Positions 47,203-55,244 of a DNA stretch of 64,000 nucleotides are shown here, in pieces. Below the pieces are notes generated by a model. It had not been told where the DNA came from. It searched no databases and saw nothing but the letters and a program-made list of their open reading frames with translations. This DNA comes from a bacterium (lineage in GTDB: Bacteria; Eisenbacteria; RBG-16-71-46; CAIMUX01). The first letter of the stretch is position 1. Each line of letters opens with the position of its first letter. Made by a program: the position numbers and the translations under genes. Location: positions 62,001 through 126,000 of the forward strand of contig JAUIHP010000002.1 of assembly GCA_030431975.1 (NCBI GenBank), read 5' to 3'.

Positions 47203-48172
47203 AGCCGTTGGGGTGCGACTCACTCCACCGAACCGCCGACTCGACAATACTCTCGAGCGTGGCGTACTTCGGCTCCCAACCCAGGACTTTGCGGGCCTTC
47301 TCGCTCGATGCGACCAGGGTCGGGGGATCTCCCGGCCGCCTCGGAGCATGCTCGAACGGTACCGGCTTTCCCGCGACGCGTCCCGCCACATCCAAGACCT
47401 CGAGCACCGAAAATCCCTTCCCGTTGCCGAGATTGAAGATTCCGAACTCCTCGGTCTCGAGATAGCGCAGAGCCAGCAGGTGGGCTTCCGCGAGATCGGC
47501 GATGTGAATGTAGTCCCGAACGCAGGTGCCGTCCGGCGTGGGATAGTCGTTCCCGAAGACTTTGAGAGCTCCGCGACGGCCGTAGGCCGCGTCCAGCGCC
47601 AACGGAATGAGGTGGGTTTCGGGATCGTGATCTTCTCCGCAGGAAGCTGTCGCGCCGGCTGCATTGAAGTAGCGCAGGGCAGTCCAACGTATCCCGTGGA
47701 TCTCTCCGAACCACCGGAGCAGCTGCTCGCACATGATCTTGGATTGGCCGTAGGGATTGGTCGGGGCGTTCGGCGCGGTCTCTACGATCGGCACCGTATC
47801 GGGATCGCCGTAGGTGGCTGCCGTCGAGCTGAGGACAAACCGGCGGACGCCTTGCGCGCTCATCGCCTGCAATAGCGTGAGCACTCCGCCGACATTGTTC
47901 CGAAAGTACTTTCCCGGATTCTCCATCGACTCGCCAACCAGGCTTTCGGCAGCAAAATGAAAGACCGCCTGGATCTCCCGCTCGGCGAAGACCGAGGAAA
48001 CGAATGCTTCGTCCGAAACATCACCCACGAGCAGCGGAACCTCGGAAGGCACGGCGTCGCGGTGTCCTCGCGAAAGATTGTCGACTACGACAACGTCCAT
48101 TCCTTCCGCACGGAGGCGTTCGACCATCGCACTTCCGATGTAGCCTGCTCCCCCCGTCACCAGAATCGTCAT
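47192..48172 (-). CDS. galE: UDP-glucose 4-epimerase
   Basis: 326 residues. NAD-binding GGAGYIGSAMVERL at the N-terminus, HFAAESLVGESM, catalytic YxxxK in NPYGQSKIMCEQLL, RYFNAAGA, and VRDYIHIADLAEAH. It interconverts UDP-glucose and UDP-galactose (or the N-acetyl forms) for surface glycans. ATG 48172. Overlaps the rarA start by 11 bases. The upstream gap carries a candidate ncRNA on the opposite strand. Confidence 0.96.
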
Positions 48173-48275
48173 GAACCGTCCTTCCCGTTAGATTGGCCGG
48201 CTCGCCGAGCCCGACCGCGACGTTCCGGATCGTCCGGGCGTCATTAGTGGCGCTTACGCCATATATGAATTCTTC

Positions 48276-48304
48276 TTGACGACATTCCACGGCAGCTGTA
48301 CCAT
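48276..48304 (+). promoter_or_regulatory. Sigma-70-type promoter of the candidate ncRNA
   Basis: TTGACG (48276-48281), 17-base spacer, TACCAT (48299-48304). It reads away from galE into a region with no protein gene. Confidence 0.5.
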
Positions 48305-48310
48305 ATGCCG

Positions 48311-48483
48311 TATCAAATTTCGGATTCCCTGTGCCAACGCAATCAGGGGACTCCCTCCCCAATCCTAATGTAGCAGGCTTTCTTGGGGTACCATGGGGGT
48401 TCTCGAACGTTGTCCGCGGGGAATCCAGTTTTGGCCGCTACAAGACGAAGCCGCCCCGGGTTTACCGAGGCGGCTTCAGTCTT
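48311..48483 (+). ncRNA. Candidate rod-shaped small RNA, 6S-like in outline
   Basis: The rightward transcript from the 48276 promoter to the 48447 hairpin would be about 170 bases and contains no long frame. It can fold into one imperfect rod: GGATTCCC (48322-48329) with GGGAATCC (48419-48426), CAACG (48335-48339) with CGTTG (48408-48412), ACTCCC (48350-48355) with GGGGGT (48395-48400), and CCCCAA (48357-48362) with TTGGGG (48383-48388), capped by a 20-base loop. Outer CAAA/TTTG pairing extends it. Size and bubble-rich rod recall 6S RNA, but identity is not established. An opposite-strand reading would place it upstream of galE, 139 bases before its start. Confidence 0.45.
48447..48477. terminator. 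Bidirectional terminator
   Basis: GAAGCCGCC / GGCGGCTTC with an inner CGG/CCG. On the plus strand it is followed by AGTCTTTAG, closing the candidate ncRNA. On the minus strand it lies 38 bases after the histone-like gene. Confidence 0.85.
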
Positions 48484-48514
48484 TAGACGATAGAAGATGG
48501 ACCGGAGGGGCGGA

Positions 48515-48931
48515 CTAGCGACGCTTGGTCGTCTTCCGCTTCGTGGTCTTCCGCTTGGTCGTCTTCTTCTTGGCGGCCTTCCGCTTCGTGGTCTTCTTCT
48601 TAGCGGTCTTCTTCTTGGCCGTCTTGCGCTTGGTGGCCTTCTTCTTGGCTACCTTCCGCTTCGTCTTCTTCTTGGCGGTCTTCTTCTTGGCCGTCTTCCG
48701 CTTGGTGGCCTTCTTCTTGGCTACCTTCCGCTTGGTCTTCTTCTTTGCGGTCTTCTTCTTTGCGGTCTTCCGCTTGGTCGTCTTCTTCTTGGCGACCTTC
48801 CGCTTCGTCTTCTTCTTAGCGGTCTTCTTCTTGGCCACCTTCTTCCGAGTCACCTTGCGCTTGGTCGTCTTCTTCTTCGCGGCCTTGCGCTTGGTGGTCT
48901 TCTTCTTCGTAGCTTTCTTGGCGACTGCCAC
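48515..48931 (-). CDS. Histone H1-like lysine-rich DNA-binding protein
   Basis: 138 residues, start GTG 48931 with GGGGGT upstream. Almost the whole protein is built of Lys, Arg, Ala, Thr and Val in repeats such as KKKTAKKKTKRKVAKKK and KRKTTKRKTTKRR. This is the composition of eukaryotic H1 tails and bacterial HctB/AlgP-like proteins that bind and compact DNA. No globular domain. The opposite strand shows a mirror frame of Val/Phe/Leu, an artefact of the repeats. It follows the CheY-like gene by 23 bases and is probably on the same transcript, ending at the 48447 terminator. Confidence 0.85.
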   Translation of the reverse strand: MAVAKKATKKKTTKRKAAKKKTTKRKVTRKKVAKKKTAKKKTKRKVAKKKTTKRKTAKKKTAKKKTKRKVAKKKATKRKTAKKKTAKKKTKRKVAKKKATKRKTAKKKTAKKKTTKRKAAKKKTTKRKTTKRKTTKRR

Positions 48932-48954
48932 TCTCGGTACCCCCTTCTCGCAAC

Positions 48955-49374
48955 TTAGTGCGATCCAGTTCCATCTGCTCCTAGACGGATTCCATTCCCG
49001 CGGGTGAGTTCCTGGATCAGGCCCAGCATCTCATCCAGATCGAACGGCTTTCGAAGATAGTGATCCACGGACAACTGACGACAACGACGCTCCGAATCCG
49101 GATTGTCGAACGCGGTCATCATGATCACGGGACCCGTGTACCCTTGCTTTCGACGCTCTTCCAAAAGGTCGAGACCAGTTCCGTCCGGGAGTTTGACGTC
49201 GAGTACCATAAGGTCGACCTCCGCTCCCTTGAGCACCGTTCCGCCCTCTGTCACGCGTTGTGACGAAAGAACATGAAAGCCCTCATCTCGGAGCGCATTG
49301 GACAGCGTCCGCAAGAGGAGGGTCTCGTCATCCATGATGAAGACCGTAGGGTTCACGTCTTTAGAAGCCTTCAT
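48955..49374 (-). CDS. CheY-like single-domain response regulator
   Basis: 139 residues from ATG 49374 (GTG 49356 is an alternative). A receiver domain only: acidic pocket FIMDDE, phosphate-accepting Asp in LMVLDVKLPDG, Thr in VIMMTAFDN and Lys in YLRKPFDLDEM. No output domain, so signalling is by protein contact or by competing for phosphate. It sits 251 bases downstream of the NtrC-type gene and immediately upstream of the histone-like gene. A sigma-54-like promoter lies directly in front. Confidence 0.9.
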   Translation of the reverse strand: MKASKDVNPTVFIMDDETLLLRTLSNALRDEGFHVLSSQRVTEGGTVLKGAEVDLMVLDVKLPDGTGLDLLEERRKQGYTGPVIMMTAFDNPDSERRCRQLSVDHYLRKPFDLDEMLGLIQELTRGNGIRLGADGTGSH

Positions 49375-49390
49375 GGTCGGGCTCCTACAC

Positions 49391-49406
49391 AGCAAACTGT
49401 GTGCCA
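49391..49406 (-). promoter_or_regulatory. Sigma-54 (-24/-12) promoter-like element
   Basis: The minus strand reads TGGCACACAGTTTGCT: TGGCAC, then TTGC at the exact consensus spacing, including the invariant GG and GC. Transcription would start near 49380, only about six bases before ATG 49374. The GTG at 49356 with AAGG upstream would then be the more natural start. The element overlaps a palindrome ACACAG-CAAA-CTGTGT, so a second regulator may bind here. Confidence 0.5.
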
Positions 49407-49625
49407 CAAGAGACACAAAACGCTCAAGGCGTTATCCGGCAATCCATTACGCCAAACGCATCACAAAGAACGACAGGTCGGCCGAGCATAGAATGGGTGT
49501 ACGATTTTCAGACAGAAGCCACCGTCAAAGCGCGTTAATACTATGCCCTTTAGTGACTTAGCCTCAAGACAAACGTACTGTACACAAATTAGACAACCTG
49601 CCCAATCTACAGACAGGGAAAACGG

Positions 49626-51095
49626 TCAGGAACGGCGGGCGGGTGACTTGGTCGACCCCATTCGCTTGATGCGATCGATGAGGCCCTGGCGGGAAAGCCC
49701 GAGGACGCGGGCTGTCTGACTCTTGTTGCCCTCGCACTCTTCGAGAACCTCCGCAATGTAGGCATCCTCGATCTCGCGAAGGGTCGGACGGGTCTGATTC
49801 TCGGAGAGGCTCTTCGACGCATACCGAGCCCCCGCCTCACGGTCCCGGACCTCAGAGCTGGAGGCTGGAACCAGGGCCGTGTCCTCGGGATCTTTCGACC
49901 TCGAACGGGACACCTCGCAGTCACGACGCATCGCATCGGGGAGATGCGCAGGTGTGAGCGTCGCTTCATCCTCGATGATGACGATCCGTTCGATGAGGTT
50001 TTGAAGCTCTCGAACGTTTCCCGGCCAGGCGTAGTTGCGGAGACACGTCAGCGCCTGCGCGTCGATGGCCTCGAAGCCCTTCTTCAACTCTGAGGAGTAG
50101 CGTCCCAGAAAGTGCTCCGCCAGCAGGTCAATGTCTTCACGCCGATCCCGCAAGGGCGGGAGCTGGACGGAGATCACCTGCAGACGGTAGAAGAGGTCCT
50201 TTCGAAAGAGTCCCCTTTCGATCCGGTCCTCGAGATCGACGTTGGTCGCCGCGACGACCCGGATGTCGATTCCGATGTCATGTCCCCCACCGACTCGGCG
50301 AAAACTCCGCGACTCCAGGAATCGGAGAAGCTTGGCCTGCGTACCGAAGGGCATTTCTCCGACCTCATCGAGGAACAGGGTTCCTCCGTCGGCAAGCTCG
50401 GCGAGGCCCCGCTTCAGTCGCGATGCGCCGGTGAAGGCGCCGCGCTCATGACCGAAGAGTTCATTCTCGAGCAGGTTCTCCTGAAAGTTGGCGCAATTGA
50501 TCTCCATGAAGGGCGCTTCTCGCCGCTCGCTCTCGAAATGGATGGCGCGCGCCACCAGTTCCTTGCCGGTTCCGCTCTCCCCGGTGATGAGGACGCTCGT
50601 AGCATCGGACTTGGCCAGTTTCTGGATCAGTTCCCAGACGGCTGTCATTTCGGGGCCGCGGAATCGCAGCTCGTTTCGGCTGTAGTGGCTTCGATCCTTC
50701 TCGCGAAAACCGGAAAGCGTGGTTCGATCAGCGCCGCTGCGCGCGGCCTTCTCCAGGATGAGAAGCAGCTCTTCCATGTCGTACGGCTTACGCAGGTACT
50801 CAATCGCGCCAAGCTTGACCGCGCGTACGACCGAGGATGTGTCTCCTACCGCGGTCACGACGACGATTTGCGTCTCGGCCTCGATCTGATGAAGCCTCGG
50901 AATGAGGTCGAGTCCGCTCCCGTCCGGAAGGCGTACGTCCAAAAGCACGAAGTGGGGCCGGATCTCCTCGGCCCGGGCCAAGCCATCGGCTGCCGTCTCG
51001 GCGCAGGACACCTCGTAGCCCTTGTCCGTAAGGATTCGGGTCAACGAACGAGAAATCGAAGGCTCATCGTCGATGACGAGGACGCGAACCTTCAT
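49626..51095 (-). CDS. NtrC-family sigma-54-dependent response regulator
   Basis: 489 residues. Receiver domain (VLVIDDEPSISRS, Asp in VLLDVRLPDGSG, Lys in YLRKPYDMEEL), AAA+ domain (Walker A GESGTGKELVAR, GAFTGA sigma-54 contact loop in HERGAFTGASRLKRG, Walker B GGTLFLDEVGEM, RLQVISVQLPPLRDRREDI), and a C-terminal Fis-type helix-turn-helix (SQTARVLGLSRQGLIDRIKRMG). All motifs needed for sigma-54 activation are intact. The start ATG 51095 overlaps the kinase stop by four bases. Its cognate kinase is the upstream gene. Targets are unknown; the nearest sigma-54-like promoter is at 49391. Confidence 0.95.
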   Translation of the reverse strand: MKVRVLVIDDEPSISRSLTRILTDKGYEVSCAETAADGLARAEEIRPHFVLLDVRLPDGSGLDLIPRLHQIEAETQIVVVTAVGDTSSVVRAVKLGAIEYLRKPYDMEELLLILEKAARSGADRTTLSGFREKDRSHYSRNELRFRGPEMTAVWELIQKLAKSDATSVLITGESGTGKELVARAIHFESERREAPFMEINCANFQENLLENELFGHERGAFTGASRLKRGLAELADGGTLFLDEVGEMPFGTQAKLLRFLESRSFRRVGGGHDIGIDIRVVAATNVDLEDRIERGLFRKDLFYRLQVISVQLPPLRDRREDIDLLAEHFLGRYSSELKKGFEAIDAQALTCLRNYAWPGNVRELQNLIERIVIIEDEATLTPAHLPDAMRRDCEVSRSRSKDPEDTALVPASSSEVRDREAGARYASKSLSENQTRPTLREIEDAYIAEVLEECEGNKSQTARVLGLSRQGLIDRIKRMGSTKSPARRS

Positions 51096-52171
51096 GCCTT
51101 CTTCTCACCTTCCACCGGCACCGGAAAAGACAGGCGGAAGGTTGCCCCGCCGCCGGCACGATTACGCATATTGATCCGCGCCCCGTGCTCTTTGATGATC
51201 TGAAGGCTGATGCTCAGTCCGAGACCCGTACCGTTGGGCCGAGTCGTGAAGAACGGGTCGAAGATCTTGTCCAGGACCTCCTCGGGGATCCCGCAACCGG
51301 TGTCATGGAAGGCAACCTCGACCGCCTGCTTCGAACGGTAGCGACGCGCACTGGAGGATACCCGGAACTGCCCCCCGTCCGGCATGGCTTCGATGGCATT
51401 GAGAATCATGTTGAGGAAGACCTGCTGGACGGCGTCGGCGTCCAACGGAATCGGCGGCAGGCCATCGGCCAGATCCCTCTTCACCGTGATCCCCGCCGAC
51501 TTGAAGTGCTGATCCAGGTTGTCCAGCACCTGCGTCAGAATCGGGGTCAGGTCCTCGGATTCCAGAACCATGGACTTGGGGCGCGCAAACTGGAGAAGGT
51601 CCGTCGTGAACTGTTCGATCCGGTCGAGTTCCTTGATCGAGTCACGAAGGTCCGAACGAAGATTGTCCCCATCCGTCATCTTGCTCGCCACGTACTGGAT
51701 GGTCGTACGAATGCCCGTGAGGGGATTTCGAATCTCGTGGGCGATGACGGCGGAGAGTTCTCCGACGGATGCAAAGCGGTCCACGGTCCGTTGGAATTCC
51801 ATCTCGCCCATCGTTTCGGTGACGTCTTCGAACGCGAGAATGGCGGAAACCTCGGACTCCGCCGCCGACGCTTCGAGCCACCGAAGATGTACGAGGAGCT
51901 CCCGTCCCTGAAACTCGAGCATGACTTCGCGCGATTCTCCGGGCGCCGGATCGGGCACATCGGGCCAGAGGGAAAAACCCGGTGTCCTCGACAGAATGAC
52001 GTCGCCGATTCCCTGGCCGAGTACATCCTTGGGCGGAGCGTCCAGGATTTCCTGGGCTTTGCGGTTGAGAAGGAGAATCCGGTGTTCGGAGTCGAGCGCG
52101 AGGACCCCGAAGTCGAGGCTGTCGACGATGTGTTGCGAGAGTTGCTCTGAACCTTGAATGGCCGTGTTCAT
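51092..52171 (-). CDS. Soluble PAS-domain histidine kinase (NtrB-like)
   Basis: 359 residues, start ATG 52171. No membrane segments, so cytoplasmic. An N-terminal PAS-like domain ([28 protein letters not shown]), HisKA with phospho-acceptor His in [17 protein letters not shown], and a full ATP-binding domain ([41 protein letters not shown]). It should phosphorylate the NtrC-type regulator encoded next. Only 22 bases separate it from the exbD gene upstream, so exbB-exbD-kinase-regulator probably form one transcript. The signal is unknown. Confidence 0.94.
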   Translation of the reverse strand: MNTAIQGSEQLSQHIVDSLDFGVLALDSEHRILLLNRKAQEILDAPPKDVLGQGIGDVILSRTPGFSLWPDVPDPAPGESREVMLEFQGRELLVHLRWLEASAAESEVSAILAFEDVTETMGEMEFQRTVDRFASVGELSAVIAHEIRNPLTGIRTTIQYVASKMTDGDNLRSDLRDSIKELDRIEQFTTDLLQFARPKSMVLESEDLTPILTQVLDNLDQHFKSAGITVKRDLADGLPPIPLDADAVQQVFLNMILNAIEAMPDGGQFRVSSSARRYRSKQAVEVAFHDTGCGIPEEVLDKIFDPFFTTRPNGTGLGLSISLQIIKEHGARINMRNRAGGGATFRLSFPVPVEGEKKA

Positions 52172-52193
52172 CGATCGTCCCCTCCCTGAGACG

Positions 52194-52610
52194 TCAACGC
52201 TGTTGGCTTCCCGCGTCCTTGGGTTCGGTCGCGACGGCCAGTTGGGCGCCCAGTCGCCGACCGATGTCCATGACCTCGACGGCGAGCCCGAACTCGGACC
52301 GGGCATCGGCACGAATGACGACGAGGTTGTCCGCAGCTTCTTCGAGCGCGGCCGCGAGGGTGGTCTCGACCTCCTCCATCGTCACCGGAGTCTCGCCCAC
52401 GATGAGCTCCCCGTCCGCGCCGATCGTGACGACGACCTCACGGTTTTCCATCGGGCTGGCATCCACCGTCTTGGGAAGCTCGAGATCGATTCCGGTCTGG
52501 ACCATGAAATTGGACGAAAGAAGGAAGAAGATGAGAAGGATGAAGACGATGTCGGCCATCGCGGTCGACTCGATCTTGTGCAGGTACTCTTTCTCACCAC
52601 CGAAGTTCAC
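52194..52610 (-). CDS. exbD: ExbD/TolR-family proton-channel subunit
   Basis: Start GTG 52610 is preferred because AGGTG sits just upstream and the TTG at 52622 overlaps the exbB stop; 138 residues. One membrane helix with the catalytic aspartate (STAMADIVFILLIFFLLSS) and a periplasmic domain (DLELPKTVDASPMENREVVVTI...VVIRADARSEFGLAVEVMDIGR). With ExbB it makes a proton-driven motor for TonB or Tol-type energy transfer. No TonB gene is in the window. Linkage to a two-component system is unusual. Confidence 0.87.
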   Translation of the reverse strand: MNFGGEKEYLHKIESTAMADIVFILLIFFLLSSNFMVQTGIDLELPKTVDASPMENREVVVTIGADGELIVGETPVTMEEVETTLAAALEEAADNLVVIRADARSEFGLAVEVMDIGRRLGAQLAVATEPKDAGSQQR

Positions 52611-52618
52611 GAAGCACC

Positions 52619-53254
52619 TCAATCATTCAGGATCGACTCGTCGCCGGTCACGAGAAGCATCATCAGGTCGCGGGAGCGACCCTCCATGCTGTGCACTTCC
52701 CGCTGGATCCTGTCATGGAGAAAGTTGTGGGCGAAGAACGCGGGCACGGCCACGGCCAATCCTGCCGCTGTCGTCAGGAGCGCCTGCCAGATGCCGCCGG
52801 CAAGCACACTCGCATTGACCCCACCGCCCAACCTTTCCACCTGCTGGAACGCGCTGATCATGCCGAGCACGGTTCCCAGAAACCCGAGAAGCGGCGCTCC
52901 GCCGGCGATGGTGGCCAAGCCGCCGAGGTGGCGCTGGAGTTCGGAAATCTCTTCCCGGCCTGCATCCTCGATCGCTTCCTTGGTCGCCGTCTCGCCGTCG
53001 GAGATGCGACGGAGACCTGCAAGGAAGATGCGCGACAGCGGCGCATCGCTCTGCTTGCAGATCTCGATCGAGTCCTCGATCTTTCCCACCCGGATGTTGC
53101 CCCGGATCTTCGCGAGAAAAGCCTGGTTCTCCTTGGTGAAACGACGGAGTCGAATCCAGCGATTGATGAAGATCCCCAAACCCACGATCGAACAAAGCAC
53201 AATGGGGATCATCAACCAACCGCCACGAATGACGAGATCGACGATGGCCGTCAC
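52619..53254 (-). CDS. exbB: ExbB/TolQ/MotA-type proton-channel subunit
   Basis: 211 residues from GTG 53254 (GGGAG six bases upstream; TTG 53257 is an alternative). Three membrane segments: about 13-33 (GWLMIPIVLCSIVGLGIFI), 120-142 and 150-175 (VLAGGIWQALLTTAAGLAVAVPAFFAHNF). LGFLGTVLGMISAFQ is the family signature. First gene of the unit exbB-exbD-kinase-NtrC. Probably drives an outer-membrane transport or envelope process; the partner TonB is not in the window. Confidence 0.9.
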   Translation of the reverse strand: MTAIVDLVIRGGWLMIPIVLCSIVGLGIFINRWIRLRRFTKENQAFLAKIRGNIRVGKIEDSIEICKQSDAPLSRIFLAGLRRISDGETATKEAIEDAGREEISELQRHLGGLATIAGGAPLLGFLGTVLGMISAFQQVERLGGGVNASVLAGGIWQALLTTAAGLAVAVPAFFAHNFLHDRIQREVHSMEGRSRDLMMLLVTGDESILND

Positions 53255-53570
53255 CAAGCACTCCCTTGCTTCGCTTTGGAAACTCGAAACGTCTGCGGCT
53301 TACTTGGGAACGCTAGTTAAGGTGTCGCATCGTGTCCAGCGCGAATTGGGGTCAGAGACGTCTTCGTGATAGATTCTCTCGCGGTCCCGGTGCAAAGTTC
53401 GCGGCAACGCGGCAACGCGGCGACTATGTGCGACGACCTTGACCACGACCTTGACCACGACCTTGACCATGACGATGGCCGTCGACGACTGCGCGGCGAC
53501 GAAGGTGCAGGACGACCGCGACGACGTACGGCCGGGGCGCGACGACAGACTTGCGGATGGAGGTTCGCAC
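53255..53570. other. Divergent gap between exbB and the HIT gene
   Basis: 316 bases. It should hold the exbB and HIT-wecB promoters, but no strong hexamers are visible. It contains GCGGCAAC-type direct repeats (about 53400-53421) and a 12-base tandem repeat at 53434-53469. Confidence 0.5.
53434..53469. repeat. Three tandem copies of a 12-base unit
   Basis: CGACCTTGACCA is repeated three times exactly, followed by a degenerate partial copy. It lies about 100 bases before the HIT start. Confidence 0.9.
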
Positions 53571-54062
53571 TTGCTCGAAGAGATCTACACACCGTGGCGC
53601 TACTCCTACGTCGTTTCAGACAAGGACGCGGGCGGTTGTGTCCTCTGTGACGTTCGTGACGACAGCGAGAATCATCGTTACGTCCTGGCTCGCGACGACG
53701 CGGCCTACGTCGTACTCAATATCTATCCCTATGCTCTGGGTCATCTCATGGTCGTGGCACAGAAGCACGTCGGGCGGTCGACGGACCTCGAAGAGTCTGA
53801 CTGGTTGGCGATGTCCCGGTGGGCGCAGCAAGCCTCTCGGGCACTGCGGGTAGAGTTTGGTACGGAACGAGTCCACCAGGGCGTGAACCTTGGACGCGCG
53901 GCCGGCGCGGGCGTCGCCGGTCACATTCACCTTCATCTCGTTCCCCACTTCGAGGCGTCCCAGCCCATCCCGCAAACCCGGCCGGACGAGCTGGATACCG
54001 TCTACGAGCGCCTTCTGCCGTGGTTTCGAAGCGACGGCGACAGACGAGGAGCGACGTCGTGA
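53571..54062 (+). CDS. HIT-family nucleotide hydrolase/phosphorylase
   Basis: Start TTG 53571, with GGAGG seven bases upstream, is preferred to a longer frame whose N-terminus is encoded by the repeats. 163 residues. The histidine triad is GHIHLHLVPH (HxHxHxx), preceded by VNLGRAAGAGVAGHIH. CVLCDV at the front is a possible zinc site. Resembles Ap4A phosphorylase/hydrolase-type HIT proteins acting on dinucleoside polyphosphates. Its stop overlaps the next gene's GTG start (GTGA), so it is coupled to the wecB-type gene. Confidence 0.88.
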   Translation: MLEEIYTPWRYSYVVSDKDAGGCVLCDVRDDSENHRYVLARDDAAYVVLNIYPYALGHLMVVAQKHVGRSTDLEESDWLAMSRWAQQASRALRVEFGTERVHQGVNLGRAAGAGVAGHIHLHLVPHFEASQPIPQTRPDELDTVYERLLPWFRSDGDRRGATS

Positions 54063-55243
54063 AGCCCGACGCAAAGGCGGAGCCCGGCGCAAAGGCGAAC
54101 TCCGACACAAAGGCAGCCAGGGTGCTTTGCGTCGTGGGAGCCCGACCCAACTTCATGAAAATGGCTCCGGTCCTCCGTGCTCTCGGCGAACATCCCGGCC
54201 TCGAGCCTCGACTCGTTCATACCGGGCAGCATTACGATCCGGCGCTCTCCGACGCCTTCTTCGCCGACCTCGGAATGCCCCAACCCGATCGCCACCTCGA
54301 AGTGGGTTCCGGTTCCCATGGAGCGCAAACCGCACGCATCCTCGAACGGTTCGAGGCGGTGCTGCAGGAAGAACGACCGGATCTCGTGCTCGTCGCGGGT
54401 GACGTCAACTCGACCGTCGCCTGCGCGTTGGCTGCGGTCAAACTGTGGATCCCGGTTGGGCACATCGAGGCCGGACTTCGCAGCGGTGACCGGACCATGC
54501 CCGAAGAGATCAACCGCATCCTCACCGACTCCATCTCGGACCTACTCTTCATCACGTCCGAGGACGCCGAGACCCACCTGCTACGGGAGGGCGCCCGGCC
54601 GGAAGACATTCACTTCGTCGGCAACTCCATGATCGATTCCCTGCGCCGGCATGAGGCCGGGGCCAGGGATCGCGAGGCCTGGGGCCAATACGACGTGGAA
54701 ATGGCCGAGTACCTCCTGGTCACCCTGCACCGTCCTTCGAACGTCGATGCGGAAGATCGACTGCGAGACGTCGTTCGGCTCCTGCGAGAGGCCGCAGAGC
54801 ACCTCCCCGTTCTGTTGCCCCTGCATCCACGCACGAGAAACCGGCTGAAGGAAACCGGGCTTCAGGCAGACCTCGAGTCGATTCCGGGCATCCGGATTCT
54901 TCCGGCGCTGGGCTATCTCGACTTCCTGTCCCTGACCGCGGGCGCCCGTCTCGTCCTCACGGACAGTGGAGGCGTGCAGGAGGAGACGACTGCACTCGGT
55001 GTCCCCTGCCTGACGCTGCGCCCAAACACCGAGCGTCCTGTCACGGTAACGAGTGGGACCAACCTTCTGGTCAGTGACCACGCGGAGGACCACATAGAGA
55101 TCCTTCGTCGCTTCGTCGCGGGGCGGGTCGAAGTCCCGAACCGCGTGCCTGCCCTGTGGGACGGACACGCCGGATCCCGCATCGTTGAAACCATCGGCGC
55201 CTGGTGGGCGAACGGCGCGCCATCTCGCGTCCGGCCCCGTTGA
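54059..55243 (+). CDS. wecB: UDP-N-acetylglucosamine 2-epimerase (WecB/WbpI family)
   Basis: Start GTG 54059 overlaps the HIT stop; AGGAG is nine bases upstream. 394 residues with a lysine/alanine/aspartate-rich N-terminal extension. Diagnostic: VVGARPNFMKMAPVLRAL, VHTGQHYD, VLVAGDVNSTVACALAAVKL, HIEAGLRSGDRTMPEEINRILTD, TDSGGVQEETTALGVPCLTLR, NTERPVT. It converts UDP-GlcNAc to UDP-ManNAc, or, in the WbpI sense, acts on UDP-GlcNAc3NAcA. Downstream Gfo/Idh and DegT genes make the WbpI alternative real; neither can be chosen from sequence alone. Confidence 0.9.
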   Translation: MKPDAKAEPGAKANSDTKAARVLCVVGARPNFMKMAPVLRALGEHPGLEPRLVHTGQHYDPALSDAFFADLGMPQPDRHLEVGSGSHGAQTARILERFEAVLQEERPDLVLVAGDVNSTVACALAAVKLWIPVGHIEAGLRSGDRTMPEEINRILTDSISDLLFITSEDAETHLLREGARPEDIHFVGNSMIDSLRRHEAGARDREAWGQYDVEMAEYLLVTLHRPSNVDAEDRLRDVVRLLREAAEHLPVLLPLHPRTRNRLKETGLQADLESIPGIRILPALGYLDFLSLTAGARLVLTDSGGVQEETTALGVPCLTLRPNTERPVTVTSGTNLLVSDHAEDHIEILRRFVAGRVEVPNRVPALWDGHAGSRIVETIGAWWANGAPSRVRPR

Positions 55244-55244
55244 T

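Noticed and set aside
48497-49007. Hydrophobic frames on the plus strand opposite the histone-like gene
   Set aside because: Mirror image of AAG-rich repeats (CTT gives Leu/Phe/Val). They look like membrane proteins only because Lys codons read backwards are Leu or Phe.
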